In this document: positions 6,514 to 8,192 of the stretch, one piece after another | Layout: every line of letters starts with the position of its first letter | How positions within the stretch are numbered: position 1 is the stretch's first letter | Origin: Gammaproteobacteria bacterium | Lineage (GTDB): Bacteria; Pseudomonadota; Gammaproteobacteria; Pseudomonadales; Azotimanducaceae | Direction of reading: 5' to 3' | Assembly: GCA_009840715.1 (NCBI GenBank) | Contig: VXNE01000289.1 | Location: 1 to 8,192 of the forward strand | Length of the DNA stretch: 8,192 nucleotides | Translations under genes and position numbers: made by a program | The notes under the pieces: model-generated | Told to the model about the DNA's origin: nothing | What the model saw: the letters and a program-made list of their open reading frames with translations, nothing else | Databases searched by the model: none

Positions 6514-6520
6514 AGGAAGG
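6514..6520 (+). promoter_or_regulatory. Ribosome binding site of the RDD gene
   Basis: AGGAAGG lies 6 bases before the ATG at 6527, within a purine-rich run, and decides that start. Just upstream, TGCTACGCT (6487-6495) could be an extended -10 element giving the RDD gene its own promoter, but I see no -35 box. Confidence 0.6.
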
Positions 6521-6526
6521 GATTCC

Positions 6527-7027
6527 ATGAGCGAACGTGACTCGACGGACATCGAAGCAGGAGCTATGGAGGAGGACCTCGCGGGTCGAGGCGCCAGGCT
6601 CCTCGCTTATCTGATCGACGCGATCATCGTCGGGGCCGTTGCAGGCGGTATCGCGTATGCGCTCGGATGGTTCGAAGGGCTCATGCGGCAGGACACGACG
6701 GCCGTCGTGTCCGTGCTGCTGCTGGGCATCATCGTCTTCGGCGTGATCAACGGACGTTGGCTGGTGACGCGGGGCCAGACGGTGGGCAAGCGGCTCGTGG
6801 GGGTACGCATCGTCGATGCGCGAACACGGGAAATCGTCCCGCTGGTCAAATCGTACGGCCTGCGGTTCATCGTCGTACAGGCCATCACGCAGGTGCCGTT
6901 CGCGGGCCCCATCCTCGCGCTGGTGGACCCGTTGTTCATCTTCGGCGAGCGGCGGCGTTGCCTGCACGACTACCTGGCCGGCACCATCGTGGTGCGGGCG
7001 GAAGATGCGCCTTCCGAGGCTGCCTGA
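6527..7027 (+). CDS. RDD family integral membrane protein
   Basis: A 166-residue inner-membrane protein of the RDD family, named for a conserved Arg and two Asp. Seen: GARLLAYLIDAIIVGAVAGG (22-41) forms membrane helix 1 with R24 and D31. Helix 2 is about 58-78 (AVVSVLLLGIIVFGV). The conserved cytoplasmic loop is GQTVGKRLVGVRIVD (83-97). Helix 3 is about 112-138, and the family ending DPLFIFGERRRCLHDYLAGT (134-153) carries the second Asp, D134. The first 20 residues are acidic and probably disordered. The family has no single role; some members are linked to Na+/H+ antiport, others sit beside secretion or redox proteins. Its stop is only 2 bases before the next gene's start, so it very likely works with that protein, perhaps as its membrane partner. 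That link is inferred from position alone. Confidence 0.88.
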   Translation: MSERDSTDIEAGAMEEDLAGRGARLLAYLIDAIIVGAVAGGIAYALGWFEGLMRQDTTAVVSVLLLGIIVFGVINGRWLVTRGQTVGKRLVGVRIVDARTREIVPLVKSYGLRFIVVQAITQVPFAGPILALVDPLFIFGERRRCLHDYLAGTIVVRAEDAPSEAA

Positions 7028-7029
7028 CC

Positions 7030-8079
7030 ATGTCGATCGAACAGCTCGCGACCACGCACGACGTCGAGGGCGACGTCCTCGCAGCCATCGAATACTGCTA
7101 CGAGCAGGGCTGGACGGACGGCCTCCCGGTCGTCCCGCCGGAGACCGGCCGGATCGAGGCCATCGTGGCGATGGAGGGCCGCCCGCCGGAGACCGTCATC
7201 GCGACGCACCCGGCTACCGGCAACCAGTGCACGATCCTGTCCGCGGCGGTCAACGCCGTCATGGCCGGGTGCCTGCCGGAGTACTTCCCGGTGATCGTGG
7301 CGGCGCTCGAGGCGGCGAACGAACCGGGCTACAACTTCCACGCCTCGACGGCGAGCACGGGGGGCTCCGCGCAGTTGCTCGTCGTGAGCGGCCCTGCCGT
7401 GTCGGATCTCGGCATGAACAGCGCGGGCAACGTGTTCGGCCCCGGCAACCGGGCGAACGCGACCATCGGCCGCGCCATGCGCCTCATCGTGATGAACGTC
7501 TTCCAGATGATCCCGGGCATCTCGGACCAGTCGACCCAGGGACACCCCGGCAAGTACTCGTTCTGCATCGCGGAGCGTGCCGATCGCTGTCCCTGGGCGC
7601 CGCTGCACGTGGAGCAGGGCTACGGCGAGGATATCTCGAGCGTGACCGTGTTCGCGGGCGCCGGGTTCTGCAACGTGGAGAACCACGGGGGCAACACGCC
7701 GGAGTCGATCCTCGACTGCGTGGCCGACTCCATGGCGAACCTCGGGGCGATCACTGGTGGCCAGTCTGTCGTGGTCCTGTCCCCCGAGCACGCGGAGATC
7801 GTCGCGGGTACCGGGTGGAGCCGGGCGGACGCCCGCGAATACCTGTTCGAGCACGCGAAGCGGTCGGTGGCGGACATGAAGTCCGTCGCCAAGTTCGTGC
7901 CGGAGGTGTACGAGAAGCAGGGCCGCGAGGACTTGCACCGAGGCATGGTCGCGGACGACATCCTGATCACCGTCGCAGGAGCCGACGCGGGTGGACACTC
8001 CGCGTTTGTACCGTCGTGGAGCCGTGGCCGCGGGTCGCTCATGCAGCACAAGCCCATCGGGGTGTGCATCGACTGCTGA
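7030..8079 (+). CDS. Uncharacterised conserved protein of the 'GWTDGLPVVPP / NRANATIGRA' family
   Basis: A 349-residue soluble protein without signal peptide or membrane segments. The family is recognised but has no known biochemical function. As recalled, relatives often occur beside or fused to UGSC-type (seleno)proteins, which hints at thiol chemistry; this association is from memory and needs a search. Seen: EYCYEQGWTDGLPVVPP (21-37), NAVMAGCLPEYFPVIVAALE (75-94), a Gly-rich segment to FGPGNRANATIGRAMRLIV (136-154), HPGKYSFCIAERADRCPWAP (172-191), and a terminal KPIGVCIDC. Ten cysteines are present in all (23, 67, 81, 179, 187, 214, 230, 346, 349 plus none in the Gly-rich core; nine are certain by my count), and C346-x-x-C349 is the last thing encoded. 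The ATG at 7030 follows the RDD stop by 2 bases, with GAGG (7016-7019) upstream. A longer in-frame opening from 6667 overlaps the RDD gene and lacks family features. Confidence 0.8.
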   Translation: MSIEQLATTHDVEGDVLAAIEYCYEQGWTDGLPVVPPETGRIEAIVAMEGRPPETVIATHPATGNQCTILSAAVNAVMAGCLPEYFPVIVAALEAANEPGYNFHASTASTGGSAQLLVVSGPAVSDLGMNSAGNVFGPGNRANATIGRAMRLIVMNVFQMIPGISDQSTQGHPGKYSFCIAERADRCPWAPLHVEQGYGEDISSVTVFAGAGFCNVENHGGNTPESILDCVADSMANLGAITGGQSVVVLSPEHAEIVAGTGWSRADAREYLFEHAKRSVADMKSVAKFVPEVYEKQGREDLHRGMVADDILITVAGADAGGHSAFVPSWSRGRGSLMQHKPIGVCIDC

Positions 8080-8086
8080 CGAAACC

Positions 8087-8119
8087 TTGAAAACTCGGAT
8101 GCGAAGTCCGAGTTTTCAA
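8087..8119 (+). terminator. Strong intrinsic terminator hairpin
   Basis: TTGAAAACTCGGA (8087-8099) and TCCGAGTTTTCAA (8107-8119) are perfect 13-bp inverted arms around a 7-base loop (TGCGAAG). The stem has a GC core flanked by A and T runs, the form of a bidirectional terminator, and begins 7 bases after the TGA at 8077-8079. The T-run is only four long and lies within the stem. It probably ends the RDD/unknown-protein transcript. Confidence 0.75.
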
Positions 8120-8192
8120 AGTGCAGTGCGCAAATGGTGCCGCGCGCGGAGTATCTTCGACTGGTCGGGAAGGCGACTGCACACTCACCGGT
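8120..8192. other. Unassigned end of window
   Basis: After the terminator no feature can be supported. An ATG at 8134 opens a frame to the window edge (MVPRAEYLRLVGKATAHSP), without a ribosome site and too short to judge. It could be the start of the next gene. Confidence 0.3.

Noticed and set aside
6667..7029. Longer start for the unknown protein, reading through the RDD gene
   Set aside because: The added sequence is an out-of-frame reading of the RDD gene, and the conserved family sequence begins after 7030.
8121..8182. GTGCAGT / ACTGCAC 7-bp inverted repeat flanking 48 bases, as a possible small mobile element or recombination site
   Set aside because: Short arms, no target duplication or further structure visible, and the region is cut by the window edge; chance is likely.

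Overview
The window is a high-GC bacterial chromosome segment (by eye about two thirds G+C, with G/C-ending codons throughout). The gene content, an acetyl-CoA hydrolase-type CoA-transferase, an acyl-CoA dehydrogenase, an oligopeptidase B and a SRAP protein, fits a heterotrophic proteobacterium, possibly an uncultured gammaproteobacterium. No gene here fixes the taxonomy, so that is inference only. Coding density is high, no gene-free stretch exceeds 300 bases, and I see no phage, insertion sequence, CRISPR array or stable RNA gene.

Layout. Left (1-1295, + strand): the last 17 codons of an unknown gene, then a CoA-transferase of the acetyl-CoA hydrolase/4-hydroxybutyrate CoA-transferase family. 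A GC-rich hairpin (1305-1325) separates it from a convergent minus-strand block. Reading leftwards, that block holds an acyl-CoA dehydrogenase (4669-3485) whose stop overlaps by 4 bases the TTG start of a probably exported oligopeptidase B-type serine peptidase (3488-1326).

Middle (4831-5700, - strand): a two-gene cassette of an Xre/Cro-type helix-turn-helix protein followed, with a short overlap, by a nucleotidyltransferase-fold protein. This is the arrangement of an antitoxin/toxin pair of AbiE/MenAT-like type. Its promoter is unusually readable: -35 and -10 boxes 17 bases apart, a perfect inverted repeat between them, and a predicted transcription start on the A of an in-frame ATG. A leaderless, self-repressed operon is therefore likely.

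Right (5787-8079, + strand): divergent from the cassette are a SRAP/YedK-type abasic-site DNA-protein crosslink protein, an RDD-family membrane protein, and a 349-residue protein of a poorly characterised family (WTDGLPVVPP and NRANATIGRA motifs). The last two are 2 bases apart and must be co-expressed. A 13-bp perfect hairpin with A/T flanks ends this block at 8087-8119.

Acyl-CoA metabolism dominates the left half; the middle and right combine a probable toxin-antitoxin cassette, DNA-damage tolerance, and a membrane protein paired with a protein of unknown function. The candidates for something undescribed are the leaderless HTH/nucleotidyltransferase cassette and the RDD/unknown-protein pair with its C-terminal CxxC.
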